A program made the position numbers and the translations under genes. Positions 6,315 to 13,898 of a DNA stretch of 18,279 bases are shown piece after piece. This stretch comes from an uncultured Alphaproteobacteria bacterium (lineage in GTDB: Bacteria > Pseudomonadota > Alphaproteobacteria > RF32 > CAG-239), in contig CAJTWX010000002.1 of the NCBI GenBank assembly GCA_910580155.1, forward strand, positions 25,035 through 43,313, given 5' to 3'. Below the pieces are notes generated by a model. That model ran no database searches and was not told the origin of the DNA. It saw only the letters and a program-made list of their open reading frames with translations. Numbering within the stretch: position 1 is the first letter of the stretch; every line of letters starts with the position of its first letter.

Positions 6315-6848
6315 ATGACCGCTCGTTGGTATGTTGTCAATGTATATTCCGGTTCGGAAAAGAAAGTTGCCGAGTCTATTCGTGAACAAGCCGTTCTCAA
6401 AAAAATGGATGACAAAATTTTAGAAGTTCTCGTTCCGACCGAACAAGTTATTGAAGTCAAAAAAGGTGCAAAAGTAAACGCCGAACACAAATTTTTCCCC
6501 GGCTACATCCTTGTCAAAATGGAAATGAACGATGATACTTGGCATATCGTAAAAGATACACCACGCGTTAGCGGTTTTCTGGGCAGCCACAACAAACCGC
6601 AAGCTATCAGCGAACGTGAAGTAAAGCGCATTATGGAACAAATTGAAGAGGGGATTGAACGCCCGCAAGAACAAGTTTATTTTGAAATTGGCGAGCAAAT
6701 CCGTGTTATTGACGGTCCGTTTGCCTCTTTCGTTGGCGTTGTTGAAGAAATTGATAACGAAAAAACACGCCTGAAAGTTTCCGTATCAATCTTTGGCCGT
6801 TACACACCGGTTGAACTGGAATTTAACCAAGTCGAAAAGATTGCATAA
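6315..6848 (+). CDS. nusG: Transcription termination/antitermination factor NusG
   Basis: NusG binds RNA polymerase, promotes processivity, and links it to Rho or to ribosomal S10. The 177-residue product has the NGN domain (about 3-115: RWYVVNVYSGSEKKVAESI, FFPGYILVKMEMNDDTWHIVKDTPRVSGFLG) and a C-terminal KOW domain (IGEQIRVIDGPFASFVGVVEEID...KLKVSVSIFGR). Length and both signatures are standard. TAGGAG precedes the ATG at a 7-8 nt spacing. In most bacteria rplK-rplA-rplJ-rplL-rpoB follow; here a terminator follows and then a convergent autotransporter gene, so nusG ends the operon. Confidence 0.97.
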   Translation: MTARWYVVNVYSGSEKKVAESIREQAVLKKMDDKILEVLVPTEQVIEVKKGAKVNAEHKFFPGYILVKMEMNDDTWHIVKDTPRVSGFLGSHNKPQAISEREVKRIMEQIEEGIERPQEQVYFEIGEQIRVIDGPFASFVGVVEEIDNEKTRLKVSVSIFGRYTPVELEFNQVEKIA

Positions 6849-6866
6849 AAAGTTTCCGTAAAAGTC

Positions 6867-6893
6867 AAAAACCGCTGAACTTCAGCGGTTTTT
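6867..6893 (+). terminator. Bidirectional terminator between nusG and the autotransporter
   Basis: A 12-bp stem (6867-6878 with 6882-6893; core CCGCTGA/TCAGCGG), 3-nt loop, with A5 and T5 flanks. It serves nusG on the plus strand and, 22 nt past its stop, the autotransporter on the minus strand. Confidence 0.88.
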
Positions 6894-6915
6894 CTTTGTC
6901 TCCAACACAACCCAA

Positions 6916-9777
6916 CTACCAAGCATATGTCAATCCGGCATCAACACCATATGCCTGATAATCACTACCAAAAGTATAGTTTGCCGAAGTATAAGCCGAA
7001 AGCGCCGGTGTTAACCCAAACTTCGCCCCGATTTCCATTCTGCCGAGTGTCTGGTTTTCGTATGTATCAATCTGCTTCAAACCGGTTATTCTCGTACGGC
7101 TTCCGTTTGCAAATGTCTGGATAACCGACGGTTTCATATAAACTTTAGATGTCCAGCCGCCGCGGCAGAACAAATGCTCAAACCGTAAGCCTAACTCCGC
7201 TTCCATATAATGCATCACGTCAAACTCGACTTTTTTGCCGACATTGTCCGTAAAACCATCCACATCAAGCGCTGTATAATACAATCCCAAACTCGGCTCA
7301 ATAATCCACGCATACGGAAGATAAAACTTGCGTGCCACCTCAAGCCCTGCCCCATATTGCATTGCAGAAGTCCCTGCCGTAGCCAAATGGTCATCCGTTT
7401 TAGTATCAATATCTTGTTGTCCGGCAAATACGGTCGCCAAAGCCGTCCAGTTCCTGCCGCCATATGAATAATACACACCACCCAAATAGCTGTCGATATC
7501 CATTTTAGCCCCAAGAGGAGAACGAAAATCCCCCTTGCCGGATAAATCATAATCACCTTGATGATACGACCCGAAAAGACCGAAACGGTGCCGCATATCT
7601 GTACCTACATCAAATCCGGCTGTTACCCCCTTAATTTTAGCATCCATCTCACTTGGTGCATCAATCTCAGCATACGAGTAATCCGCATTCACCCAAGCCG
7701 CACGTCGCGGAGCAAATTTTCGGTCACAACACCCTTTATTTCGATTCGCCCGCAAACCATCGTTGATTCTTCTCGTTAATCCCCGATTCTGTTCCACTGC
7801 TGCAGTCTGCATTGCCGCATAAGCCCCTATTTCCGGCGTATATTCTATTTTATCATTGCCGTCACCGTCATTACCGCCGATACTGCCGTCAGCATTAACG
7901 TTATCTTTAAGCGCCAAATACCAATTGCTGACTGTATCGCCCTCTTCATTGTAATAATTCTTGACCGATTTCCACATATACGGACTGCCAATCACGCGTC
8001 CGACCTTAAATGCCGAATACGTATCCGGATTATCATTTGCCGACTCCACAAACATTGCCACCGCATTCTCCGGATTGTCTAACACGTCATTATTAAGAGA
8101 ATTGACAATAACCGTCGTTTCTCCCTTAATATCTCCGCCAACGTGAATAACGCCGTTATTAACTTTATTATTTTCTTTATCAACCGCCACATCAAGTTTC
8201 AGTGCAGCATTATCAGCAGCTGTATAATTCGTCACATTCACATCAGCTGTCGTTCCCAAATGCATAATCGCATTATTCCCAACCATCAGATTGTCCGCAT
8301 TATCCACACGCGAGTTAAATACAACCTCGCCTGTTCCGTCGCCTGAAATATCAATATCATACTTAACACCTGATATATCATCATCAAAAATAACTTTACC
8401 ATTATTTTTTCCGGATAGAATTAACGCTCCGTTACTGCGCCAATCCCCTTCAATATAAACAGCATTGCTCTTTCCGTTTGCCGTATTGCCGCGAAATTCG
8501 CTGTTTTTCCCATCCGCAGCAATATGCACATAATTACCATACACCGCACCGCCAAGCGCATCACCATCCGCAGTCACGCTGTTATTATAAAAATTAGAAT
8601 TAACAAGTTCCAACGCATCGTCTTTAGATGTGCTGCCATCGTGATAAATAGCTCCACCAGCAGCAATATCATCCGCAACAGCCTTATTTCCAATAAACGT
8701 TCCGCTGATGTTTTCAATTGTTCCCTGATTCGAAATAGCCCCGCCGACAGCCATAGCATTCACACCGCGCGCTTCCGCCACATTATTGTTATATTCGCCT
8801 GTAATATTGCCGATTGTTCCACTTGCATTATCAATAGCACCACCCCAGGCTTCCAAATCACTCAAAGCTTTATTGCCAACAAAACTACCGGAAATTGATT
8901 TAATAAAAGCAGTATCATCATTATTCTGAATTGCCCCGCCATTTGCCTGAATATCCGCATCTATGGTATTTGCAACAAAATTACCTGAAATATCTTCAAT
9001 TTCACCCAAATTAAAAATAGCCCCGCCGTGTGTGTTTGTCGCCTTACTCGAATTCCCGACAAAATCGCCTTCAAACCCTTTAATATACGCTCCGAGATTA
9101 TTATAAATCACACCGCCGTCAACATTATTCCCAATAGCTTTGTTTTCTACAAAATCTCCTTTAACAAGCCCGATTTGCCCTTTATTAGCCAACACTGTAC
9201 CATCAATATGCACCGCATTCGGATGAGAACTAATTGCACTCATAGAATTACCAACAAAATCCGCATCAATAGCCGTTCCGGTAAATTCGCCATCAGCATT
9301 TTTGGTACCGATAACTCCTGCATTAAAAATAACGCCACCACGAACAATCACATTTGCCTCACCATTACCGGTATACTCATACTCAAACGTATTGTCTTTA
9401 TAAAGTGCCCCCGGCGCCAAATTCCAAGACACATTTTCAGGATTTTTCAATCCCAGCCCCGGATTAACTTTTAATGTTTCGCCTTCCACTTTAGACTGTC
9501 CGTCACCACTTCCTTTTTCGGCTCTGGTAATCGTCCGTTCATATTCTTTATCCGTATTTAGCCCATAACGATAATATTGCGGCACAACAGTTCCGTCTTC
9601 ATTAAGATGATAATCTTTAAATACCCTGCCGCTTGAATCCGCATTAAAATCATTTTCAGAAATTCGTTCAACCGTATATGCTGAATTTTCGGTCGTATGC
9701 GTAATCGCAGAATAATCAGCCCGCGCATCCATTGCAAACAACCCCGAAGACAACAATAACATATAACGAAACGACAT
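6916..9777 (-). CDS. Autotransporter (type Va secretion) with Pmp-like repeat passenger
   Basis: Self-exporting surface protein of 953 residues, acting at the outer membrane. The start is the ATG at 9777, which has AAGAGG about 6 nt upstream; a GTG 18 nt earlier would place that SD inside the gene. A signal peptide ends in DARA|D (cleavage after residue 20). The passenger (about 21-685) holds seven GGA/GGV-I/V motifs about 30 residues apart (near 221, 251, 280, 312, 345, 374, 409), usually preceded by FVGN/F-x-N and I-x-x-I-x-G. This beta-helix pattern resembles chlamydial Pmp repeats. A linker follows (PEIGAYAAMQTAAVEQNRGL), then a roughly 264-residue C-terminal autotransporter barrel ending in aromatic GLTYAW. 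CC in the GCCDRK linker is unusual. The sequence suggests adhesion or surface display, not an enzyme; no protease motif was seen. Confidence 0.9.
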   Translation of the reverse strand: MSFRYMLLLSSGLFAMDARADYSAITHTTENSAYTVERISENDFNADSSGRVFKDYHLNEDGTVVPQYYRYGLNTDKEYERTITRAEKGSGDGQSKVEGETLKVNPGLGLKNPENVSWNLAPGALYKDNTFEYEYTGNGEANVIVRGGVIFNAGVIGTKNADGEFTGTAIDADFVGNSMSAISSHPNAVHIDGTVLANKGQIGLVKGDFVENKAIGNNVDGGVIYNNLGAYIKGFEGDFVGNSSKATNTHGGAIFNLGEIEDISGNFVANTIDADIQANGGAIQNNDDTAFIKSISGSFVGNKALSDLEAWGGAIDNASGTIGNITGEYNNNVAEARGVNAMAVGGAISNQGTIENISGTFIGNKAVADDIAAGGAIYHDGSTSKDDALELVNSNFYNNSVTADGDALGGAVYGNYVHIAADGKNSEFRGNTANGKSNAVYIEGDWRSNGALILSGKNNGKVIFDDDISGVKYDIDISGDGTGEVVFNSRVDNADNLMVGNNAIMHLGTTADVNVTNYTAADNAALKLDVAVDKENNKVNNGVIHVGGDIKGETTVIVNSLNNDVLDNPENAVAMFVESANDNPDTYSAFKVGRVIGSPYMWKSVKNYYNEEGDTVSNWYLALKDNVNADGSIGGNDGDGNDKIEYTPEIGAYAAMQTAAVEQNRGLTRRINDGLRANRNKGCCDRKFAPRRAAWVNADYSYAEIDAPSEMDAKIKGVTAGFDVGTDMRHRFGLFGSYHQGDYDLSGKGDFRSPLGAKMDIDSYLGGVYYSYGGRNWTALATVFAGQQDIDTKTDDHLATAGTSAMQYGAGLEVARKFYLPYAWIIEPSLGLYYTALDVDGFTDNVGKKVEFDVMHYMEAELGLRFEHLFCRGGWTSKVYMKPSVIQTFANGSRTRITGLKQIDTYENQTLGRMEIGAKFGLTPALSAYTSANYTFGSDYQAYGVDAGLTYAW
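8446..9342 (-). repeat. Region coding for the passenger's ~30-residue repeats
   Basis: This stretch of the autotransporter encodes the GGA(I/V)...FxGN repeat block. The repeat is visible in the protein (spacings 30, 29, 32, 33, 29, 35 residues) but diverged at DNA level, so it is an old structural repeat and not a recent tandem expansion. Confidence 0.75.
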
Positions 9778-9965
9778 TACAAACCTCTTTTCCACTATAA
9801 TTTTTTCATATTTTAGAGGCTTTATTTTTAAAATAGAGTTAAAAAAACGCTATTTTCCTGTTTTAACACACTGTTCATAAACAAATTTATCAAGTTCCCC
9901 TGTGATAAGGGCAACATCAATTTGCAATAAAAATTTAGAAACAAAAACAATAATTTTAATAATAT

Positions 9966-10000
9966 AAAAAGAGAGGATCTTTGCCAGAACCTCTCTTTTT
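9966..10000 (-). terminator. Terminator of rpsU
   Basis: An 11-bp inverted repeat (9966-9976 with 9990-10000; AGAGAGG/CCTCTCT core) has a further 3-bp TCT/AGA extension inside the loop and A/T tracts outside. It lies 18 nt past the rpsU stop. The rest of 9778-9965 holds no gene; it is the autotransporter's upstream region, where no good -35/-10 pair was found. Confidence 0.85.
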
Positions 10001-10017
10001 ATCTGTAACCTGAAAAT

Positions 10018-10224
10018 TTAGAAACCTTCAGTATCTAAGCGCTTGCGCAACTGCTTTCTGGAGCGTCTGATAGCTTCAGCCTGACGGCGTGCTTTCTTTT
10101 CAGAGTTCTTTTCGTGACAACGTCTTAATTTCATCTCACGGAAAACGCCTTCACGTTGCATTTTCTTCTTCAAAATCTTCAAAGACTGAGCAACGTCATT
10201 ACCAATAACAGTAACCTGAACCAC
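10018..10224 (-). CDS. rpsU: 30S ribosomal protein S21
   Basis: S21 is a small basic 30S protein needed for base-pairing of the anti-SD region during initiation. The 68-residue product shows the family pattern: V-V-I-GNDV-x-x-x-LKILKKKMQREGVFREMKLRR, followed by a long Lys/Arg-rich helix (EKKARRQAEAIRRSRKQLRKR). The start is GTG with AGGTGA about 6 nt upstream; no in-frame ATG fits. It is monocistronic here, with its own promoter and terminator, whereas in enterobacteria it heads the rpsU-dnaG-rpoD operon. Confidence 0.95.
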   Translation of the reverse strand: MVQVTVIGNDVAQSLKILKKKMQREGVFREMKLRRCHEKNSEKKARRQAEAIRRSRKQLRKRLDTEGF

Positions 10225-10270
10225 TTAAATCACCTCTTTTCAAATCTCTAAATTGTTAATATTTGCAAGC

Positions 10271-10298
10271 TTTATATCATATATTTTTTAGATTGCAA
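10271..10298 (-). promoter_or_regulatory. Sigma-70-type promoter of rpsU
   Basis: On the minus strand, TTGCAA (10298-10293), 16 nt, TATAAA (10276-10271), preceded by an extended -10 TGA. The start would be about 40 nt upstream of the rpsU GTG. Confidence 0.6.
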
Positions 10299-10350
10299 TA
10301 AAAAAATGCACCTCAAAACAATTTGTAATAAAATTTTAAGAACTTTTTCC

Positions 10351-10356
10351 TATAAT
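10351..10356 (+). promoter_or_regulatory. Possible -10 box of the 135-residue gene
   Basis: A perfect TATAAT 33 nt ahead of the ATG at 10390. No convincing -35 at 16-18 nt was found, so this is a weak call. Confidence 0.35.
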
Positions 10357-10389
10357 ACCACAAAACACTCCAAACAAGGAAACAAAACA

Positions 10390-10797
10390 ATGGCCAAAAA
10401 ACCAATAAACCCCAAAGATGTTTACGAACTGATGGAAAATGACCAAGGGGAAATTATGCTCTTGCTGTATGCTGGCGAAACGGCTCCGCAAAAAGCTTCT
10501 TTTCACCTGAACGAAGAACGGAAATGCATTGAATTATACCGCAACCCCAAAGATACTGTTATCATTGAAGGTTTGGAAAAAGATAGCATCATAAAACTAA
10601 AACAAACCAAAATCCTTTACATTTGTGAAATAAAATATAACGAAAATCCGGATAGCGAAAATGAAATCCTTTATGCTTACCCGACTAATCCGATAAAAGC
10701 ACCGCAACAGCCCAAAAGCAATGTATCTCAAACTGCGGAGCCATCCATTTCCGAAAAAGCCAAACAGGCACGTGAAAAAATCTTGAAAAAAGCCTAA
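10390..10797 (+). CDS. Conserved-looking hypothetical protein, cytoplasmic
   Basis: I do not recognise this family. The ATG at 10390 is chosen because AAGGA lies about 9 nt upstream; the frame opens earlier (10306) but with no SD and through AT-rich promoter-like sequence. The 135-residue product has no signal peptide or membrane segment. Residues about 8-98 alternate hydrophobic and polar residues (EIMLLLYAGE, TVIIEGLEKDSIIKL, ILYICEIKY), suggesting a compact beta-rich domain. A Pro/Gln/Ser-rich linker (about 100-120) and a short lysine-rich helix (SEKAKQAREKILKKA) close it. It ends 6 nt before a terminator shared with trpS. Codon use looks like the neighbouring genes. A nucleic-acid or protein-binding role is possible but not shown. 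Confidence 0.7.
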   Translation: MAKKPINPKDVYELMENDQGEIMLLLYAGETAPQKASFHLNEERKCIELYRNPKDTVIIEGLEKDSIIKLKQTKILYICEIKYNENPDSENEILYAYPTNPIKAPQQPKSNVSQTAEPSISEKAKQAREKILKKA

Positions 10798-10829
10798 ATA
10801 AAACCCCGCCTAATGCGGGGCTTTATTTT
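10798..10829. terminator. Shared terminator between the 135-residue gene and trpS
   Basis: Stem CCCCGC/GCGGGG (10804-10809 with 10815-10820), 5-nt loop CTAAT. It is extended by ATAAA/TTTAT across one mismatch and followed by T-rich sequence. It lies between two convergent genes and can serve both. Confidence 0.75.
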
Positions 10830-10846
10830 ACCGTAACACCTGCCGG

Positions 10847-11851
10847 TTAAAATCCGAAAACCGTATTTTTCAAGCGGTTTAAAGTTTCTTTGGCAATAGA
10901 GCGCGCCTTTTCAGCTCCTTCCGCCAAAACCTGCTCGACTTCGTCAAAATGAGCCATATAATAGTTATAAACCTCACGCTCCTGAGCCGTTTTTTCAATA
11001 ATCGCCTCTAAAAGCATATTTTTAACGTGCCCGTATCCGAGTTTTCCGTTACGCAAACCTTCAGCCATTTCTTCCGTTTTTTCAGCCGGTGCAATCGTCT
11101 TATAAACCTCATAAACCAATACTTCATTCGGATTCTTCGGCTCTTCAATCGGTTTCGAGTCGGTTTTAATCGCAAACACGGCTTTTTTCAGCGTTTTATC
11201 ATCTTCATACATCGGAATCACATTGCCATATGATTTGCTCATCTTACGCCCGTCAATCCCCGGAATAACCGCAATATTTTCATCAGCCAGATAATTCGGC
11301 TGAACTAAAACATCCTTACCATAATACGCATTGATGGCACCGGCAATATCACGGGCAATCTCAACGTGTTGAATCTGGTCTTTTCCCACCGGCACAATAT
11401 CCGTATCAAACGTCAGAATATCTGCAGCCATCAGCACCGGATAGGTATATAACCCCATATTGATGCCATCGTCCGTCGGTTTGCCTGCCGCCGTATTTCT
11501 GTCCACCGCAGCCTTATATGCGTGCGCCTTATTCATAAACCCTTTCGGCGTAAAAGCAGTCAAAATAGTCGTAATCTCAAAGATTTCCGGCACATCCGAT
11601 TGTCTGTAGAAAATGCTTTTTTTCGGGTCTAAACCGGCTGCCAGATATACACACGCGATTTCTTTAATTTCTTTATTCAAAATTTTCGCATCTTTTTGCG
11701 CATTGATAGCGTGATAATCTGCAATAAACATAATATGGCGTTTTGCCGAATTTCCTAATGCAATCGTCGGCTTGATTGCACCGAGATAATTGCCCAAATG
11801 CGGCTTTCCGGTCGGCTTAACACCGGTCAGAACTGTTTTTCCTTCAATCAT
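10847..11851 (-). CDS. trpS: Tryptophan-tRNA ligase
   Basis: Class I synthetase charging tRNA-Trp. From the ATG at 11851 it has 334 residues, the usual bacterial length; the longer frame starting at a TTG (11869) would absorb the SD AAAGG. The HIGH-type signature is TGKPHLGNYLGA near the N-terminus. The Rossmann domain has FIADYHAINAQKD and GLYTYPVLMAADIL, with VGKDQIQHVEIARDIA in the tryptophan-binding region. The class I KMSKS loop is GRKMSKSYGN. All catalytic signatures are intact. It is divergent from serS with about 100 bp between starts. Its cognate tRNA lies 5.4 kb away in the same window. Confidence 0.96.
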   Translation of the reverse strand: MIEGKTVLTGVKPTGKPHLGNYLGAIKPTIALGNSAKRHIMFIADYHAINAQKDAKILNKEIKEIACVYLAAGLDPKKSIFYRQSDVPEIFEITTILTAFTPKGFMNKAHAYKAAVDRNTAAGKPTDDGINMGLYTYPVLMAADILTFDTDIVPVGKDQIQHVEIARDIAGAINAYYGKDVLVQPNYLADENIAVIPGIDGRKMSKSYGNVIPMYEDDKTLKKAVFAIKTDSKPIEEPKNPNEVLVYEVYKTIAPAEKTEEMAEGLRNGKLGYGHVKNMLLEAIIEKTAQEREVYNYYMAHFDEVEQVLAEGAEKARSIAKETLNRLKNTVFGF

Positions 11852-11952
11852 TTTGTGCTTGCCTTTCAAATTTCTGTTGTTTTTAATTTTTATTATTGAT
11901 AATCTTATTTTCAGATTTTTGCAAATACTTTATATCAAAAAGGATAATAACA

Positions 11953-13242
11953 ATGTTGGATATCAAATTCATCGCTGAAAACAAAGAACTTGTTAAAGAA
12001 GGACTTGCTAAAAAAGGTTACACTGCAGAACAAATCAATATAGATGCCTTGCTTGCCCTTTATAAAGATGTTAACAAATTAAAAACCTCCACTCAGGCCT
12101 TGGCAGAAGAGAAAAACCGCCTGAGCAACTCGATCAAATCTGCATCGGCAGAAGAACGTCCTGCCATCATCGCCAAAAGCAAGGAACTAGGTGAACAGTT
12201 AAAAAAGGAACAGGAACAACTGGCAGAAGAACAACAGAAGTTTGACAACATTATGTGGAAAATGCCCAATCTTCCCAGCCCTCAATCACCGGTAGCTCCG
12301 GACGAAACCGGCAATGTCGTCATCAAAAAAGTAGGCGAACCGACAAAATTTGATTTTGAACCCAAAGACCACGTTGAATTGATGGAATTAAATGACTGGT
12401 CGGAAATGGAACGCATTACCAAAGTTTCCGGTGCCCGCACCTATGCCATCAAAAATGAATTGTCCCGTCTGGAACTCGCAATGCATATGCTGGTGTTAGA
12501 CAAGCTTGCAGCCCACGGTTTCACCACTATCACCGTCCCATCACTAGCCAAACAAAAACCGCTGTACGGAATGGGATATCTGCCGTTTGCACAAGATGAA
12601 ATTTATTATATGCCGGCAGATGACCTTTATCTTTCCGGTACGGCAGAGCTTGTTTTAAACTCTTTACACGCAGATGAAATCTTGTCAGAAAATGACCTTC
12701 CGGTATTATACGCTGGATTCTCTCCGTGTTTCCGCCGCGAAGCCGGTGCTGCCGGCAAAGACACACGCGGCTTGGTTCGTGTTCACCAGTTCCTGAAAAC
12801 CGAACAATTTGTCATCTGCAAAAATGATATTACCGAAAGTGAAAAATGGCACCAAACTCTGCTCCAAATTTCTGAAGAAGTTTTGCAGGATTTAGAATTG
12901 CCTTATCAGGTTTTGGAAATCTGCACCGGTGATATGGGCGCCCCGAAATACCGTCAATACGATTTGGAAGCTTGGACTCCCTCACAAAACTGTTATCGTG
13001 AAACTCACTCCTGCTCCAACATAACAGAGTGGCAGGCACGCCGCACCAATTTAAGATACCGTGATAACAAAGACGGCAAAGTCAAATTTGCCCACACCTT
13101 AAACAACACCGGTATCGCCACCCCGCGTATCTTGGCTCCATTTATGGAAAACCACCAACAAGCAGATTACACTGTACGGATTCCTGAAAAGCTACAGCCT
13201 TATATGAACGGCAAAAAGTTCATCGGCAAAAACGCTAAATAG
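11953..13242 (+). CDS. serS: Serine-tRNA ligase
   Basis: Class II synthetase for tRNA-Ser (and the serine precursor of selenocysteine where used). The start is the ATG at 11953 with AAGGA about 8 nt upstream, giving 429 residues; the upstream frame lacks an SD. The N-terminal tRNA-binding arm is a long charged coiled coil (about 30-110, ALAEEKNRLSNSIK...QLKKEQEQLAEEQQKF). Motif 2 is FSPCFRREAGAAGKDTRGL...VHQFLKTE. Motif 3 is NNTGIATPRILAPFMENHQ, which keeps the essential arginine but departs from the more usual GSGLAVGRTLVAILENYQ form. GTAELVL gives the serine-recognition TAE motif. Active and complete by inspection. Confidence 0.95.
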   Translation: MLDIKFIAENKELVKEGLAKKGYTAEQINIDALLALYKDVNKLKTSTQALAEEKNRLSNSIKSASAEERPAIIAKSKELGEQLKKEQEQLAEEQQKFDNIMWKMPNLPSPQSPVAPDETGNVVIKKVGEPTKFDFEPKDHVELMELNDWSEMERITKVSGARTYAIKNELSRLELAMHMLVLDKLAAHGFTTITVPSLAKQKPLYGMGYLPFAQDEIYYMPADDLYLSGTAELVLNSLHADEILSENDLPVLYAGFSPCFRREAGAAGKDTRGLVRVHQFLKTEQFVICKNDITESEKWHQTLLQISEEVLQDLELPYQVLEICTGDMGAPKYRQYDLEAWTPSQNCYRETHSCSNITEWQARRTNLRYRDNKDGKVKFAHTLNNTGIATPRILAPFMENHQQADYTVRIPEKLQPYMNGKKFIGKNAK

Positions 13243-13263
13243 TAAATAACACAAAGGAAAGCA

Positions 13264-13893
13264 ATGAAAAAAATTGATAAAATCATCAATTTTATGCGCG
13301 TTCTGGAAGAAGTCTGCGTTGTCAAAAGGGATTTACTCCTTTTTGACGGCACGACCGAAAATGATGCGATGCATATTTTCAAGCTTTCCTTTCTTGTTAT
13401 GATGATAGCGCCTTACCTTAAAAATAAAGTTGACTACACAAAAATGCTTGAACTGGCATTAGTGCACGACATTGCCGAAAGTAAAACCGGCGACTATACA
13501 GCGGCTAACCAAATTGCCCATCCGGAATTAAAAGCGGAAAAGAAAAAGCGGGAAACCGCCGCCATCAAAGAACTTAAAGCAATGCTCCCCCCTCCGCTGA
13601 ATCAAAAGATATACAGTTTATATCAGGAATACGAAAAAAGAGAAACACCAGAAGCCAAAATCGTTTCTGCCCTCGATAAGCTGGAAGCTAACCTTCAGGC
13701 AAACCAATATAAAAACGGCGATGTACATTATTGGCAAGACTGCGAAAACGGTAAAGAATATTACAAACTCTCTCAAATGAAAAAAGCTCTGGTTGCAGAA
13801 ATTGATGAGCCTGTCATAAACGAACTGGAAAATGCCATAATATCCCTTGCCCGCCAAAACATTCAAAAAAGTAATATCAACATCAGCGAGTAA
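13264..13893 (+). CDS. HD-domain phosphohydrolase (HDDC2/YfbR-like)
   Basis: The 209-residue cytoplasmic product carries an HD metal-binding signature: H37 in NDAMHIFKL, H68-D69 in ALVHDIAESKTGD, with E72 and a later aspartate D138 in IVSALDKLEANLQ. The order H...HD...D and the AExxTGD segment match the HDDC2/YfbR group, whose members remove the 5'-phosphate from deoxynucleoside monophosphates. The SD AAAGGAAAG lies just before the ATG, 21 nt after serS, so transcription from serS is likely. The next gene starts 5 nt after its stop. The HD family is clear; substrate (nucleotide or other phosphate) is inferred from the subgroup only. Confidence 0.82.
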   Translation: MKKIDKIINFMRVLEEVCVVKRDLLLFDGTTENDAMHIFKLSFLVMMIAPYLKNKVDYTKMLELALVHDIAESKTGDYTAANQIAHPELKAEKKKRETAAIKELKAMLPPPLNQKIYSLYQEYEKRETPEAKIVSALDKLEANLQANQYKNGDVHYWQDCENGKEYYKLSQMKKALVAEIDEPVINELENAIISLARQNIQKSNINISE

Positions 13894-13898
13894 CTGAA

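Noticed and set aside
9028..9474. A 148-residue plus-strand open frame inside the autotransporter gene
   Set aside because: It is antisense to the repeat passenger, has no SD, and its composition (Ile/Asn/Arg/Thr-rich) is the mirror of the repeat codons. It is a shadow of the real gene.
9888..9913. Short hairpin TTATC...GATAA with a CCCT/AGGG core upstream of the autotransporter
   Set aside because: Stem is short and lacks a T tract. Its resemblance to the secE leader string is too brief to call a shared regulatory element.
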